Positions 47,951 to 60,720 of a stretch of 64,000 nucleotides of DNA are shown here, piece after piece. Under the pieces are notes generated by a model. The model was not told the origin of the DNA and made no database searches. It saw only the letters and a list, made by a program, of their open reading frames with translations. The translations under genes were made by a program, and so were the position numbers. Source of the DNA: Tretioscincus oriximinensis (lineage: Eukaryota > Chordata > Lepidosauria > Squamata > Gymnophthalmidae); NCBI GenBank assembly GCA_022410635.1, contig JAJVDF010001833.1, positions 16,515 to 80,514 on the forward strand, given 5' to 3'. Positions within the stretch are counted from its first letter, which is position 1. Each line of letters opens with the position of its first letter.

Positions 47951-48242
47951 TCTGACCAAACAGCTAGGATCTGCTGTTACCAGAGCCACTGCCTGCTGCC
48001 TCTTGCAACAAGAGAGAGCAGCAGGTGTATGGAATGGGCAAGTAAGTGCCTCACCTTTGCACTTCCTTGGCAGGAACAAGGCACTTCCCCGACTGTTACC
48101 CTCCCAATTGATTCTCGTTCCCTTGCAACATGGGGGTGGTTGCATTGTCACCCATCACCATGCTGCAAGGGGAACCACAATGACCCTGACTAGTGTCCCA
48201 TTGCATTCATTGCAAATGCAACAGGCTAATATGCTACAATGA

Positions 48243-50909
48243 AATATATATGTATACATAAAAACAAGTAACGTTCACTCAAATTAAATACNGTTGAAAG
48301 CAGAAATTAAAAAGTATGTTTTTATCAGTTTTTTCTAAAAGACACCAATAATGGAGCAACTCAAATTTCAATTAATAGAAATTTTCAGAGGTCAAAAGCT
48401 ACAATTCAAAAGACTCTCCTCCTGATTCTGATGTCAAGTGCCACATCAAGACCAGGCATTCTGAGATATGAACTGGTCACAAAGAATAGGTACAAGCTTG
48501 GTCATATCCCGGAGCAGAAACTGAGTGCTTACAATTCAGTTCTGAATTGTGAGGTAACCAAGCAATGGGTCAATTGAAAGGCTTTGCTTTACCTGCCCAG
48601 AATGGATTAAAAATGGTGAAACTGGACTTGCTAATTTTCCATTTTTTCCACCTGCCATTTTGATCTGTAAGTAACTGCATGATGCAGATAAAACTCTGAC
48701 ATCTTTCTGAGTCTGACAAAGCCCATATCCCTGGGGACTGACATTCCCTAGTGTTTTCAGCTCCTTGTCCTAACCTCCAGCTGCTTAGACAAATCAAATC
48801 TAATGCTGCTGAATCCCTGACTTTTTGTCTTTGATACCAATAACAAGACATGGGTGGCATTTCAAAGAACATATCAGCAGGAGAGGGCCTGAAATTAACT
48901 AGTGTTAAAATACATTCTTTTCATTTGAAGGTTGGGAGAGAAATGGAATACCTTCATTATAATGGGCTAGTCCCTGGCTTAGTTGTTGTTTAGTTGCTGT
49001 GCGGCTTCAAATGGCAATTTAAAAGATTGTGCTTGCAGCACTTGACCTTTCACTAACTCCCACCCAAAATGAAAACATGTTCGCTGGATAAAAGGAAACA
49101 TAAATAAATGCAGTTCTGTGAACATTCTAAGATCTTTCACTAGTGTAAAAGGATACGTTGGCTCTTAAATAAGTTTGAAAATGGACAGCTGGAACTCTTG
49201 TTTCCATCATGCTTTTAATTTGATGATTAGGGATAGAATGAATCATTAGCTTTAGGACAAAAACTGCAACACAGACAACTCCAGATGTCTGTGAAAAATT
49301 ACAGGTTTTAACAATAATCNGGATTGCTAAAAAAAGTCCCCACCATTCAGCAGCAGCATGGGGAAATTACCTGCTTTCCCGCTGTCCTGACATGGACATC
49401 CCTGTACTCCACTGCTGCAAAATACCCAGAGATGCATACATACATGCTGACTCTCGACATGTGTGAGACCATTTTTGCAGCCATGTGCATGGACGGGAGA
49501 TTGCGGCAGCCAGTGGCAATTGTGCTACCTGCCTTCCTCAAGGTAAATTATAGAGCTATTTTGGGAAAACCTACCATGAGATTTCCCCAAAACACATTTA
49601 TAGTATGACCATGGTTGCCACTGATCCATGTGGCAATTGCCTCAAAGACATGGCATAATGATGCAAAATGTAAAAGCAATTCTGGATGCAATTATAGAAG
49701 TGTTTCATCCTTCAACAGTATACTGGTCCATTAAAATTTCCATTAAAATTTATTCATAGCTGTTACTTGAATTCTTCCCACAATCTGCCATCTATTTGTT
49801 TGACTCTTCTTCTTCTCATNCCTGTTTGATCCATTGATCATTCCTTGCTGCACATCATGAATGCCATACATTGATCATTCCTTGATATCATATGATGTCA
49901 TACATCAGTTCCCAGTAACACCAATGGTAGAATGGGGCTTTCACTGCCTCCATGGTGCACAATGACTCCCTTTGTTTCCTGCTGTCTTTGTTAGTATAAT
50001 AATTCCATCAGAGCATAGGGTCAGTAATAGCACTGAATCTTTTCTCCTCTATCCCAGTACATTATTTATTTAAAATATTTGCTATTTTATTTTGTCATCT
50101 CCTAGCACAAATGAAAGTTTTCTTCAGATATGTTCATTAATTTTTAAAAAGTGTTATTAGAAATCCACGGATGAGGAAAAGAGAGACAATAACATAGCGT
50201 GTTCTCCTTGGGACCTGACTTTTTTCTTGTCCAGTTTTTTTCTATATACCTTTTCACCATTCTAAATTGAGTATATGTCTGGGAACTGTTCAAAGGACAT
50301 GTTTTATGAGTTATAGCTTACAGAAACCTAATAAATTAAATTTAAAACACTGTGTTAGACAAGTGCCAGAAGCTTGTTTTGTGTTGGCATAATTTGTAGT
50401 ATTCTGGTATCAAGGAGTGTGAAAAAATATTGGCTCAGGTTGGTGCTAACACAATCAAACCATGGCCTTCTCTCTTCTTTTTCTGGCACAACTATGAAAA
50501 TAATATTTGGAAAACTCTGCTTCCGCTTTAGATTCATCTTATGTTATCCTGGGCAAACTATGGTTTATCTTAACTACAGTGCTTGGATGCATGCTGTCTT
50601 CTCAAGCTGTAGTCTAAATTTGGCTGGTCTGCACAACTCCAGGACCCTGATTACACTTTTACTTCTAAACTTACTTCAGTTGTAAACAATGAGCTTATTC
50701 TGATATTTTTTTCTAGTTTAGTCTTTAAAAAAACAATTTAAGGTAATTCATCAGGGCTGAAGAAGATTTAAAAGTAAATGTGTGATCAGGTTTTCTAGGT
50801 TAATGACAAGTCTATTCAAAAACCAAATGAAGACTGCATAGAAAAACCTATGATAGTATATACCAGGTGAGAGTTGTCAATGATAACAAAGTGACCAGCT
50901 TCAGGCAGA
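48243..50909. other. Non-coding DNA, nothing recognised
   Basis: No supportable gene. Two tandem-like ATTGATCATTCCTTG motifs lie at 49836 and 49871. Confidence 0.5.
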
Positions 50910-51140
50910 ATTTTTGTTTCTGTTTTTATGATTCTCAGTTAACTTTCTGCCTGCTTCTTAATGTCAGTTTTTCATGATGGCTAGAGTTTATTTAAAAGTT
51001 TGAATGCACAGTAGGTTCACAATGATAGAAGTAATAACAGCAGCNACCCAAAATGTGTGCAAAGTGAATCAGAGTTGTTATTGTGCTGCGGTGGGGCTCG
51101 CTGGGAAGTGTANTCTGCCTCCAAGCAGCAGNCACAGCCT
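50910..51140 (+). repeat. R1 dispersed repeat, copy 4
   Basis: GTTTTTCATGATGGCTAGAG, TTTATTTAAAAGTTTG, AGTAATAACAGCAGC and AAAATGTGTGCAAAG align in order with 9540-9690. Confidence 0.55.
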
Positions 51141-52934
51141 CTTCCACTCAACCTGCACAGGCCCNTGCCCTGTGGACAGCAACTCCCAACCTGCACCACA
51201 ACTAGCCCAGGGANCAACAATAGCTTTTTTGCCAATCCCACCCAGGGAAACCAATTTTCTGCTAAGTCAGAAATGGGCTGGGGGACCTATCTATAAAGAA
51301 AAAGAGATGGGNACCCCACCCACAATTAATGACAGGCGAGATTAAAAGCAAGCAGCTTCAAATGTACAAATATCTGAATCCAGCTATTCACTAGTTGCTA
51401 GTAAAAGCTGCAAATATCAGAATCCCTGGGGAGTTGGAAACAGGGCTGCTGACAACTGAAATCCAAGAGGAGATCTGCTAGGTGGCCCTGGGTGACCTCC
51501 TGGTTTGAGGCCGGACATGTGGCTAACTGACAAGCTAACTTTGGCTTAGGACACCTCCTCTCTNAGAGGATGAGGAAGGGGGAGAAGGGCACCAGAGGGA
51601 GGGGATAGGAAAGCTGCCAGAGAAAGAAATGCAAACATAGCCTTACAGTTACAGTGTGGGGGAGGTGTTGAGGAAAATGAAGAGTAAACCTGGCAAGAAA
51701 ACTCAGGAAATCAGGCTGAAGTAAATAGGGGGATGATGTGATAGCGTTTCCTGATGAGGACCAGGGAGAAACTCAGACAGATAAATAGGAGGACATAGAT
51801 ATGGGAAAGGATGACATTTCTTAAGTTAAGCCCCAGAGGGTGCTATGCAGCTGAGTANTTACTGAAATCTTGGTTTGTTCAGCAGTATTTTGTCTTCTTA
51901 ATTTAAGGCATCCCCTTTTATTTAAAGTCATGCTCCTCTGGAAAGGCTTTGCACATGGGGCCTTCTCTGAACTGTTGCATATCGTGCTTTCCCCCAAAAT
52001 AGTAAATGTTGTTTTTGATATCTAGTATGTGGACAGCTTCATGGCATAAGTCACTTGTACTGGGCCATTATCAGAAAACATGAAACTGTGTCTCTCAAGA
52101 GANCCTCAAGATGTGTCTACTAGGCTTTAAATATACCAGTTCTTGTGATATTTCCTGGCAACACATCAGTGTTAACACTGATCTATCACATCTTGTGTCT
52201 CAAAACATCAAACGCCTTCACCCCTTGCTGAGATTGATAGATATCCATTCATCAAAAACAGTGAGGCTCAAACAAGAACTTGGGCCTCCTACCCCGAGAA
52301 GATTAGCACCTGTTGTTNAAAAAAATACTGTATTAGACGGGCAACATAAAACAAAGAAAAGAAGCACATGCTATCAGTGCACCTCTTTTTTCATCCTGCT
52401 CTAGTTTGCAGTCTTTCCTTGAATTCCAAACCGTGCCAGCAAATCTTCCTTTGATGTGAACCAAAATGCATTGGATCAAAGGCATATTAGCCAGTGCAAC
52501 GTGGACTTCAAAAGANGCCCATGAACCAACTACTCCACAGGGGAAGATGCTCCCCTTTACACCCNATCACTCTGCATGTTGCATTACGCTCAATCCCTTG
52601 TAAATCATTTTACATTTTAACTTTACATTTACAAGCTTGTCAGATACCTTGCTATAAAAATATAAAAAGTTATCTGGATGGGGGATATGGTGTTAATATA
52701 ACTTTGGAATTTGAATTGGTAATGTTTCACTAGTATTCTTCTGATAATATAAGTTACTATAATGACATTTTAAAAAATTAAGTTTTCTCAAAATATCCAC
52801 TCAACTATTTCACTGAACTGTTCTTGACTCATTGTAGTTTGGTTGGTTTCTGCCTTGGGGTATGCTTTGTCTGGCTCTGATTACTGTTNCTCCTAATTGC
52901 ACTCTATTAGTCTATACTTGCATATAGATTAGAC
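51141..52934. other. Non-coding DNA, nothing recognised
   Basis: Several single N. No supportable gene or repeat. Confidence 0.5.
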
Positions 52935-53091
52935 CAGAGATGTCAAACTGGTGGCCCTCCAGATGTTCCTGAACCACAACTCCCAACATTCCATTCCACT
53001 CCCAGCACTGTACTCCACTCTGCTAAACCAAATTGAACATTGGGAGTTGTGGTTCAGGAACATCTGGAGGGCCACCAGTTGGACATCTCTG
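52935..53091. mobile_element. 157-bp hAT MITE with perfect 8-bp target-site duplication
   Basis: Long inverted arms of about 60 bases (CAGAGATGTCAAACTGG... and its complement ...GACATCTCTG) surround a ~40-base loop. GATTAGAC flanks both ends exactly (52927-52934 and 53092-53099). A CAG-type terminus plus an 8-bp duplication indicates hAT. The arms differ at very few positions, so it is fairly young. Confidence 0.92.
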
Positions 53092-53099
53092 GATTAGAC

Positions 53100-54078
53100 C
53101 AAACTTTAGACTGCATCACAAGGAAGGTTCTTAGACTAAGGCAAGCCCTAATCTCTTTGAATATTCTGTCAGCACAAGACAGAGTATAGAACAAGCTTGG
53201 GCACCCAAACTGGACTGCAGGACCAGTCCATCAGTAGACTCAACCTGCTTGCTGGAGTCTGATTCATAGAATAATGTGGACAATAAGTTCCCATGGTCTG
53301 ATATACAAAAGAAACAGAGCAGGGTTGGAATGGGAGAAGGGCAGTATTTGTAATACCCTCTGGTTGTTGTAGTTGTTATTATTGTTCTTGTTTCATATGA
53401 ACTTAAAGATCATCACAGAGGTTGATACAGAACAGATGATCTCAGTGCAAACAGCCTGATTCTATGGCAAGATAAATCAATTTCAGTTTGAAATGAATTG
53501 CCTATCCTGGACTAGAAAATCCCCTTCTTTTCTGGTTTATTGGCTTCCAGTGTAATGTAACCTAGACCTAGTGGCCTTTTCCTCCAATCTATTTACTAGT
53601 CAGATATTTAAAATAATTTTAAACCACTTCCAGTTATAAAAAATTTTAAGCTGTTTATATAAACATAGATAAAATTATTCATTTACTTAAAAACATAGTT
53701 AACCAGAAAGAAAACCAGTGGAGAAAGATAAACAATTCACATTGGGAAGTTCTGGATGAAAAGAAATGCTTTGAACTAAACCAGCCCCAATAGATAAGCA
53801 CCCAGTCACTAACTCCATTACCTGAGGACTTCTGTTCTTTGTTTTTCTGATCATTCATCTTATACAGAGATGGTTCAGGACATATTATCTTACACCAGAA
53901 CTCTGTCACATCTTGTAAATGAAAAATGTAAGCATGCTGTGGTGGTGGGTCACTAGGAAATACTTCTGTGTTTTATGGAATTCATAATGTAACTGAATGT
54001 CATGTCCTGTCCCCTCTGAGCTTTATTCTGGGCTAAATCTCAAAATTGGAACCTGCCATCTACATGCTATTGTGACCA
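53100..54078. other. Non-coding DNA, nothing recognised
   Basis: Nothing supportable. Confidence 0.5.
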
Positions 54079-54205
54079 CAGTTTTTTTCTGAGGAAAATT
54101 TTGTCAAAAAAAGATTTTTTTTCAAAAACTTTTTTTGTTTTTTATTTTTTTTCCTCAGAAAACACCGGGAGGCACCCCAAAACTGGGTTTTCAAACTCCC
54201 CTGCT
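54079..54205. mobile_element. Foldback family F2, copy 2 (one arm truncated)
   Basis: CAGTTTTTTTCTGAGGAAAA is mirrored by TTTTTCCTCAGAAAAC. The right arm continues GGGAGGCACCCCAAAAC, GGGTTTTCAAACTCCCC, as in 27779-27980. The outer left arm and the GGCTGACC terminus are missing. Confidence 0.7.
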
Positions 54206-55565
54206 CTAATGGGAGGCAAAAATTTACCATTACTATCGCCAGCTTTTTTGCAGTTATCTATAGATTTATGTATTTGTGTGTGAGGGGGGTAGGGATATAT
54301 TTAGGCATGTGCAACATTGGCAAAATTTTGAGGGCATCAAAATATAGCTAATAGTAAAAAGACATTAATATTTTATTGCTTCTATCATTATAAAACCTGG
54401 AATAGATCATTGTTGGTACTCTGTAACTGAGTAGTGATGCTGAAGTTTAGGGAAGTTGAGGGAAGAGGGGGCGTAAAATAAATGGGGGCACAGTGGTGTC
54501 ATACATCCAAAATACAGGCATGCGTGCACGGGTGTGTGCATGTGCATGTGCAAATGATAGGATATTGGGACATTATTTGCCATTGAAAGACAAGGTTTTA
54601 GGGAAATTTGCAAAAAAGGTTCAGGTTTCTCTAAGATAATTTGGCATTTGTAAGAGACCTGTTCTCACATATCTAAAATATCTCTAAAAAATCTCAAATA
54701 TATTTTTGAGGCTTCTAAACATACATACTAATCCTTTCTCCAATTATAATAATATTATCTCAAGGAACAAGGTATGGTTGCCAAATATCTCGTGCTATTG
54801 TATCACATTTCAAAATATTCCAGCTCTACTAAACAGAGAATCATAGAATTTTTGGCACTGACCATTTTGTATTTCTTGTATAACTTCAAACTATACTTCT
54901 CCCACACAGATCAAGGAAAAGTAATAAGAATTTAGTTCAAATTTCACCATGTTATTCCAATACAAGATTCCATTCTCTTGGGACCTGTGAGGATAAAAGT
55001 ATTGTGATCTGAACAAGGTGATGCAGGCAACATTCTCTCAAGCTCCTATACGTCTTTTCTCTCATTTGATAGGGAGAAACAAAGGGACACTCCCTGACCT
55101 TTCTTGTGTAATGAAAAGTTGTACTTATTCAATGAGTTTTGAAAATACTTTGAGACTAACAAAAATACATCCATACATCACTTTTATTCTACAACTATAA
55201 TNGAATATTCCACTATTATAATGGAATATTCCTCAGTAAGGTATTGTGTGGCNTGTTTTATTCCAGAATATCTATGCTTTATTGTGGAATATTGTAGAAN
55301 ATAGTTGAATAAGTAAATGATGTGTGGATGCAACCAAAGACAGGCAGCATGAGTTTTTGTAGGTAAGTTTGCATGCATGGATGGGGTGGTGGTGAAATGT
55401 TATTTTTAAAGAAGAGCATAGTTCAAACAGCAGTCTCATCATTGTTAGTTTCAATGTTACCTTCTGCATCTTTAAGTTGGTTGTCTGTACTTTCCCTTAA
55501 ACAATTTGAGGAAGGCAATGNGATTATATGTTCCAGAAGATCAAATAATTGTTCTCNCATTGCAA
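54206..55565. other. Non-coding DNA; AT-rich palindromic stretch near 55190-55310
   Basis: Repeated GGAATATT/AATATTCC motifs occur at 55203-55292. They may be a remnant of an element like that at 14483 (TTTATTGTGGAATATTG). Nothing else recognised. Confidence 0.4.
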
Positions 55566-56330
55566 ATTTATTTATTTATTTGCATTTCAGTACAGCCCTA
55601 TATGCAAAGATCTCAAGTCAGCTAATAGTAAAAACAGAATTAANATGTTAAAAAATAATAGTTCCGTGTAGTAAGGAAGAAAGCATTATTTTTGAGCCAA
55701 GGCCAAATTAAAGAGGTACATCTTTAATTATTTCCTAAATGGACACAATGTTGATGATTTACACACAGCTCCAGAGGGAAACTGTTCCATAGTCTAGGTG
55801 CTGTCAGTGAGAAGGCCCTGTCCCAGATTCCCACCCTCTTTGCTACTGAGAGTGGTGGCACAGTCAAGAGGGCCTCCTCTGCAGATCTTAAGGGATGGGC
55901 AGGTAGATATGGAAGAAGCCNTTTCTTCTGATATTTGGGACTCANGTTATTTAGGGCTTTAGAGGTTAAAGTTAATACTTTGAATTGGGCTGGATAGCAA
56001 ATTGGCAGCCAGTGTAGCTCTTACAACACCAGCATGATCTGTGTCCGGCCAATCCTTCCAGTCTAGCACCATTCTGCACGAATTGCAGCTTCTGAACTGT
56101 TTTTAAGGGCAGTCCCATATGGAATGCATTTACAAGAGTTCAATCTGGAAGTTACCAGAGCGTAGATTATTGTGGCTAGATCATCTACCATGGCCAATGG
56201 TATCAAAAGCTGCTGAGAGTTCCAGGAGAATCAGCAGGATTACATTGCCCTTGTCCCTCTCCTGAAGAAGGTCATCAACCAGGACAACCAAGGTGGTTCC
56301 CATGCAATGACTAGGTCTGAAGCCAAGCAT
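55566..56330 (-). mobile_element. Old L2-clade LINE with internal deletion
   Basis: Reading from right to left on the minus strand: GACCTTCTTCAGGAGAGGG ([12 protein letters not shown]), CTCAGCAGCTTTTGATACC (LSAAFDT-like), then a jump across the catalytic YADD region to a VTSRLDYC-like block, ELHWLP-like and LWNSFPLE-like segments, and a (TTTA)n tail at 55566. Many stops occur. The deletion removes the RT centre. Confidence 0.75.
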
Positions 56331-56397
56331 GCTTCCAAGCATATTTCTTCCAACCATGCCTGCAATAGAACAGCCAGGAAAAGTTAGAATAATTTCG

Positions 56398-56460
56398 TTT
56401 TTATTTATTTATTTCATTTATACTTGGACCCCGTACTGTACCTGTAGGTATTGGCTTTGT
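56398..56460 (-). mobile_element. SINE/LINE 3' tail fragment
   Basis: TTTATTTATTTATTTC is followed by TATACTTGGACCCCGTACTG and CCTGTAGGTATT, the reverse complement of the shared SINE/L2 tail. Confidence 0.5.
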
Positions 56461-58427
56461 TTTGTGCTCAGCTCTGATTTGCATCGAATAGTAATTCTCA
56501 GACTGGTCACCAGAACTTCCTGTCTGGGGTAGCGGCAGCGGCAGTGACAGCTATTTAGGGCTATCTGGAGGGCCAAATTTTGGGAATCATTGGCATAGAA
56601 ATCAGAGGTCCTACATTAGCAAGATGGTTGAGCATGAGATTGCAACTGAATATAAAATATTTTTAGAAATGCAGCTTCATTCTGTCAGAATAGCATACAA
56701 GGACATAGAAGGAGATATTTCTCATAATGCAACTGATGCGAAGTTGAAGAATGCTGTTAACTTGACTTCTAATAGATCATTGTTAGTGTTAGTGACTTGC
56801 GGGAGCTGTTGTTCAGGGGTTTATTTGCTACTAAAATTCTTTCACTGCTTCCTGCAATGACATTGCTACATATTTTTTTTTCTTTGTATTGTAGCTACTG
56901 AAGGAGGTTGGAATGTATCTGGTCTAAAAGATGCCCTGCTGGAGTTGGATCAGACCATTATCCATTTAACCTAGAATCCTGTTGTACACTGTGGCCCACC
57001 ATTTGCTTCTGGACATTTCAGGCAGAAAATTTTCAACTGCTCTCAATTCCCTGAGAATGCCTCTTAGATATACACTGAGATGTTCTAGAGAAGTCCAAGT
57101 TTTCTCCTAATCCTTGATGAGATTTGGAAGTCTTACAATACTAGCATTTTAGACTATAAGATTTGTTTATCTTACTATTTCCTTCAGTGTGTAATCCACA
57201 TGGCTATGCCACAGTTCCCATCTAAAACAACACAGTTACACACCTGTAAATTATAGCTATTATGGCACTTTGACTATACTTCTAGAAACTGAAAGCATGC
57301 CTCACCCCATACCAAACTTACTGGTGTTTAGAGGTGGAAAATATGTGCTTTAGAGTTTTAGGCAAGGAAGTGGGAAAATATAGCGAGTCACAACCAAAGC
57401 ATTCTGAATTTTCATATATATAACTGTTTAATTTGTGTTTATTTTGAAAATTCTGTTCCCTATCACCACCACATATTATTTCTGAATATTGTTTAGCTAA
57501 GAAAAAGGCAAATCTTGAAAATCTATCTAAGGAGCTGATTTAGACAATTGAGGAACTATCTTTATAGCATTTTTTGTTAAAGTACTTAAAATACTTAATG
57601 ACTGACTTTTTACTTAAAATTGTCATAAGTATTTTAGTGCATTAGATCCCAGCTGGGTTAGCAGACATTTCCTAATGTTATGTGGGAGCTAATAGCTTAA
57701 TTACCATCATGTGAGGAAGACATTGACTAATCTCTCATTTAATTTATCCTCACTTGAAATAAATAACAGATTTAATTTTAGCGTCTATGTGCCAAAAATC
57801 TGAATTGTGGACAGATTTGCCCTTTCTGTGGTCAACACCTTGTAAATTATGGCAATTTTTTGCCTAGAAATAGTCATGATTGCATCTATGTTTCTAAAGT
57901 GAAGGATATGAGTGGAAACCATGCAATTCATCTTATGCAAGACAGGAGCAGACAGTGATGGAGGACTTAAAATTAACCCCATGTGCAGCACACATGGGAC
58001 GTATTCTGATGCCCTGGTGTGAAAAATGGGGAAAAGGTTTTGGCACTGATCCCACAACAATATCACGTGGTGCAAATTCTGTGTATCTGTTAATAATGTG
58101 AATTAATTTATTTATGGCCTGATTTCCATTTATTCAAAAAGGAGCCCACATTCTGTTATTTACATTCTGTCTATATATGTGAGAGTACTGTATGTGCATA
58201 AAGAAAAATTGAGAAGGCTGTATTTTTCTCTATGTTAAAAGCTTCAACTATGGAGAACAGCTGCAGTCTATATCGATCATCTATGCATGAGTCTTAGCAT
58301 AACTAACAATAAGTAATTAAATCAAGTTGACAAAACGAAGAATCAAGAAGTGTTCATACGGCAAGGTTGAGACTCCATGAAAGTGAGATGTCTGGGAAAA
58401 GTGCAAGACCTCCATGAAGAAGAAGGA
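56461..58427. other. Non-coding DNA, nothing recognised
   Basis: Nothing supportable. Confidence 0.5.
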
Positions 58428-58709
58428 TCGGGTTTTTTATACCCTGCTCTTTTCCAGAGAGGCTTACAGGGTCAATTTTTGCCCAAAGGCTTATATCTTA
58501 TTCTATCTCCTCCCATCAGGTTAATGCTGATACTCATTTATCTAATTGAAAGGCAGATTACAAATTTGCATCTCTTTCAAATAGCTGAGTTGGCTAGAAT
58601 TGCAGGCTAGTGGAAGGTGCTCATCCCTCCCCATGTCCAGCACAGGGCTTTGAAACCCAATCTCCCAGATGAAAGATAGTCTCCTTAGTAACTGAGCTAT
58701 TCGTGCCTA
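58428..58709 (-). mobile_element. tRNA-derived SINE, family B (copy 2)
   Basis: Reverse complement of the 4463 family: the head GCACGAATAGCTCAGTTACT ends at 58709, and GGGTTTCAAAGCCC and CTAGCCTGCAATTC lie in the middle. The tail (GGGTATAAAAAACCC on the minus strand) is at the left. Confidence 0.8.
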
Positions 58710-59164
58710 CACTGAGCCAGCAGGCGAATACCCTTCAACACTTTTGAAAACCCTTTGACAACACCTTTTCTCACTCTTCAACTGCCACTTGGTGAACATA
58801 CCTGAGTTCACATTCTTCATTGTAGATGAGACAGCAAGAAATGGCCCCTTCCAGAGCTAGAAGCACTGCAGTTAGGGAAGAAGGATTCCCCAACTGCAAT
58901 ACTTGTCCTGCCAACAGCACCAGCTGGCAAGTGGGGGGGGGGGATGCTTCCACTTGAAATAGACTGCTGCCTCTGGAGAAGAAGATACTAACACATGATT
59001 AGACAAGCCTTACTAAAATGTGAGGAATTTGCATATATATTTATAATCTGCCTTATCTGTCTTTACCTACTCTAAGACCTTATATGGGTATTAGAGTAGG
59101 TAAAAACAACTAAAATGGAATGGCTCAAAAAGAGAGAGAAACTGTGCCTGTATAAGAGAGGATG
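58710..59164. other. Non-coding DNA with a G11-13 homopolymer
   Basis: A run of G occurs at about 58934. AGAGTAGGTAAA and its complement TTTACCTACTCT are close together at 59063-59105. Nothing else. Confidence 0.5.
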
Positions 59165-59310
59165 TTATTCCCTCAACCAAGGGCTAAGGGTGAACAGGTG
59201 TGTTTTTCCCAGACACTTGAACATATACAATGTGGGTGCATGAGAGGGAAGTCCATTTGCTTCAGCCTCGAGGGGAGTCTATTCCACAGCCTGGGGCCTA
59301 TCAGTGAAAA
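59165..59310 (-). mobile_element. Decayed L2-like LINE, extreme C-terminus
   Basis: The minus strand reads LWNRLPLEAE and then FKCLGKTHLF, matching LWNGLPPEARL and FQRLVKTCLF of the young L2. Confidence 0.65.
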
Positions 59311-60230
59311 TGCCGGTGGTTGGAAGAAAAGGAAAGAAAAGTGGCAGCCAGTTCTATTGGTTGAACCAAGAACGTCTAGAATCAGGTGATGCTGATTTCA
59401 GGTACTTTGGCTGAACTGATCAATAAAACAGAGCTGTGAACCATCAAATCATTCTACCAAAAGTGCAATTGATTTGTCACTTCTGCAACTGAGTCGATTT
59501 GTGGGAACACATCTAAGTAATTGTGAATTATTAAAAAAACTAGCAAATAATTGTGTCTCTGTATTTATAAACACCAAGTGGAAGGTGGGTTAAACTTGCA
59601 ATTTCAGCCTCTGCAACATCTGAACAGCAGAAGTGAAAGAACTGCACACTCAGAACCCGGAAGGCAAAATCCGTGGCTTGTCCTGATACTTCTGGTGCTG
59701 ACATCACTAGTCAGCAATAAGCTCTGCCATTGTTGACATAAGGAACAAGCCCAAAAGAATGTCTAGACATTGAGCCAGCTGCCAACATATTCAGTAATAT
59801 CTGGAAGTGCACAGAGATCAACTTGGAGGCAAACAAGGGCAGTGGTTTAGAAAAGGGAAATGGGATTTCCCTTGAGGCATTGTTTTGATTTTTCCAAGTC
59901 TTCATTTCTCTGGTCAAAAGAGTATCTTTCCCTACATCCACCCCAGCTAATGTTGTAGCTTGGAAGAAATGGCAACTTAAAATCCATGTTTTCAAAATTG
60001 TAGCTGCGATTAAGTTGTTTGATTTAAAATCTTGTGATCCCTTCCTTGCCTCTTGGAACAGAATAAGCAACCTTAAGAATTTTTTCCTAAGTTGTGTCCT
60101 GGTGCCATCAACACCTGAGAAGCCTACTGGGCATTAGAGTTAACATTTCTTCTGTATTATGTGATATAGTATATTTATTTAATATATCATTTTATGATAT
60201 GTTATGTATTATGTGATGTAACACTTTACC
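59311..60230. other. Non-coding DNA, nothing recognised
   Basis: Nothing supportable. Confidence 0.5.
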
Positions 60231-60285
60231 GGAACACTTTAACATAACAGTGTAACACTTAAGTGTTCCCTTGTTTTGAGCAGTA
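60231..60285. mobile_element. Tc1/mariner-type MITE (copy 4), left terminus lost
   Basis: GGAACACTTTAACATAACAG and AAGTGTTCCCTTGTTTTGAG-CAGTA match the loop and right arm of the family at 22489. The left terminus is missing and the right arm has a small deletion. Confidence 0.75.
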
Positions 60286-60456
60286 TATATTATGAACATA
60301 TTCGTATTTAGCTCATTAAAAGTTATAGCATTGAATTTTTACCTTGTGTGGATTTTAGGGTAGTTCATGTTGAAATGGCCCAATATTTGTGCAGTTACTG
60401 GATAGAGTTTCTGAATCCATATCGTATGTCTTCCTATAAGGTTGGTGTAGAACTAG

Positions 60457-60720
60457 AGAGCCAGTTTGGTGTAGTGGTTAGAGTGTTGGACTCATGCCTG
60501 GAAGTCTCCCGGTTCAATTCCCCACTCCTCAACAAAAGCCAGCTGGGTGACCTTGGGCCAGTCACAGTTCTTTGAACTCTCTCAGTCCCACCTACTCTAC
60601 AGGGTGGGACTCTGTTGTGGAGAAAGCAACAAAAGCTGTGTGCACCATCCTATGGTTAGCCACCCTGAGACCTTTGGGTATAGGGCAGGATACAAGTACA
60701 AATAAATAAATAATAAATAG
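60457..60720 (+). mobile_element. tRNA-derived SINE, family A, best full-length copy
   Basis: Full order: AGAGCCAGTTTGGTGTAGTG, GTTAGAGTGTTGGACTC (A-box part), GGTTCAATTCC (B-box), CAGTCACAGTTCTTTGAAC, CTGTTGTGGAGAAAGCAAC, CACCCTGAGACCTTTGGG, TATAGGGCAGGAT and (AAAT)n. It served as reference for the other copies. The 3' end resembles the L2 tail, suggesting it borrows L2-type machinery. Confidence 0.9.

Noticed and set aside
47685..48242. 185-codon ORF
   Set aside because: It spans a pyrimidine-rich tract; the Leu/Ser/Pro-rich product shows no motif and an overlapping minus-strand ORF is equally long.
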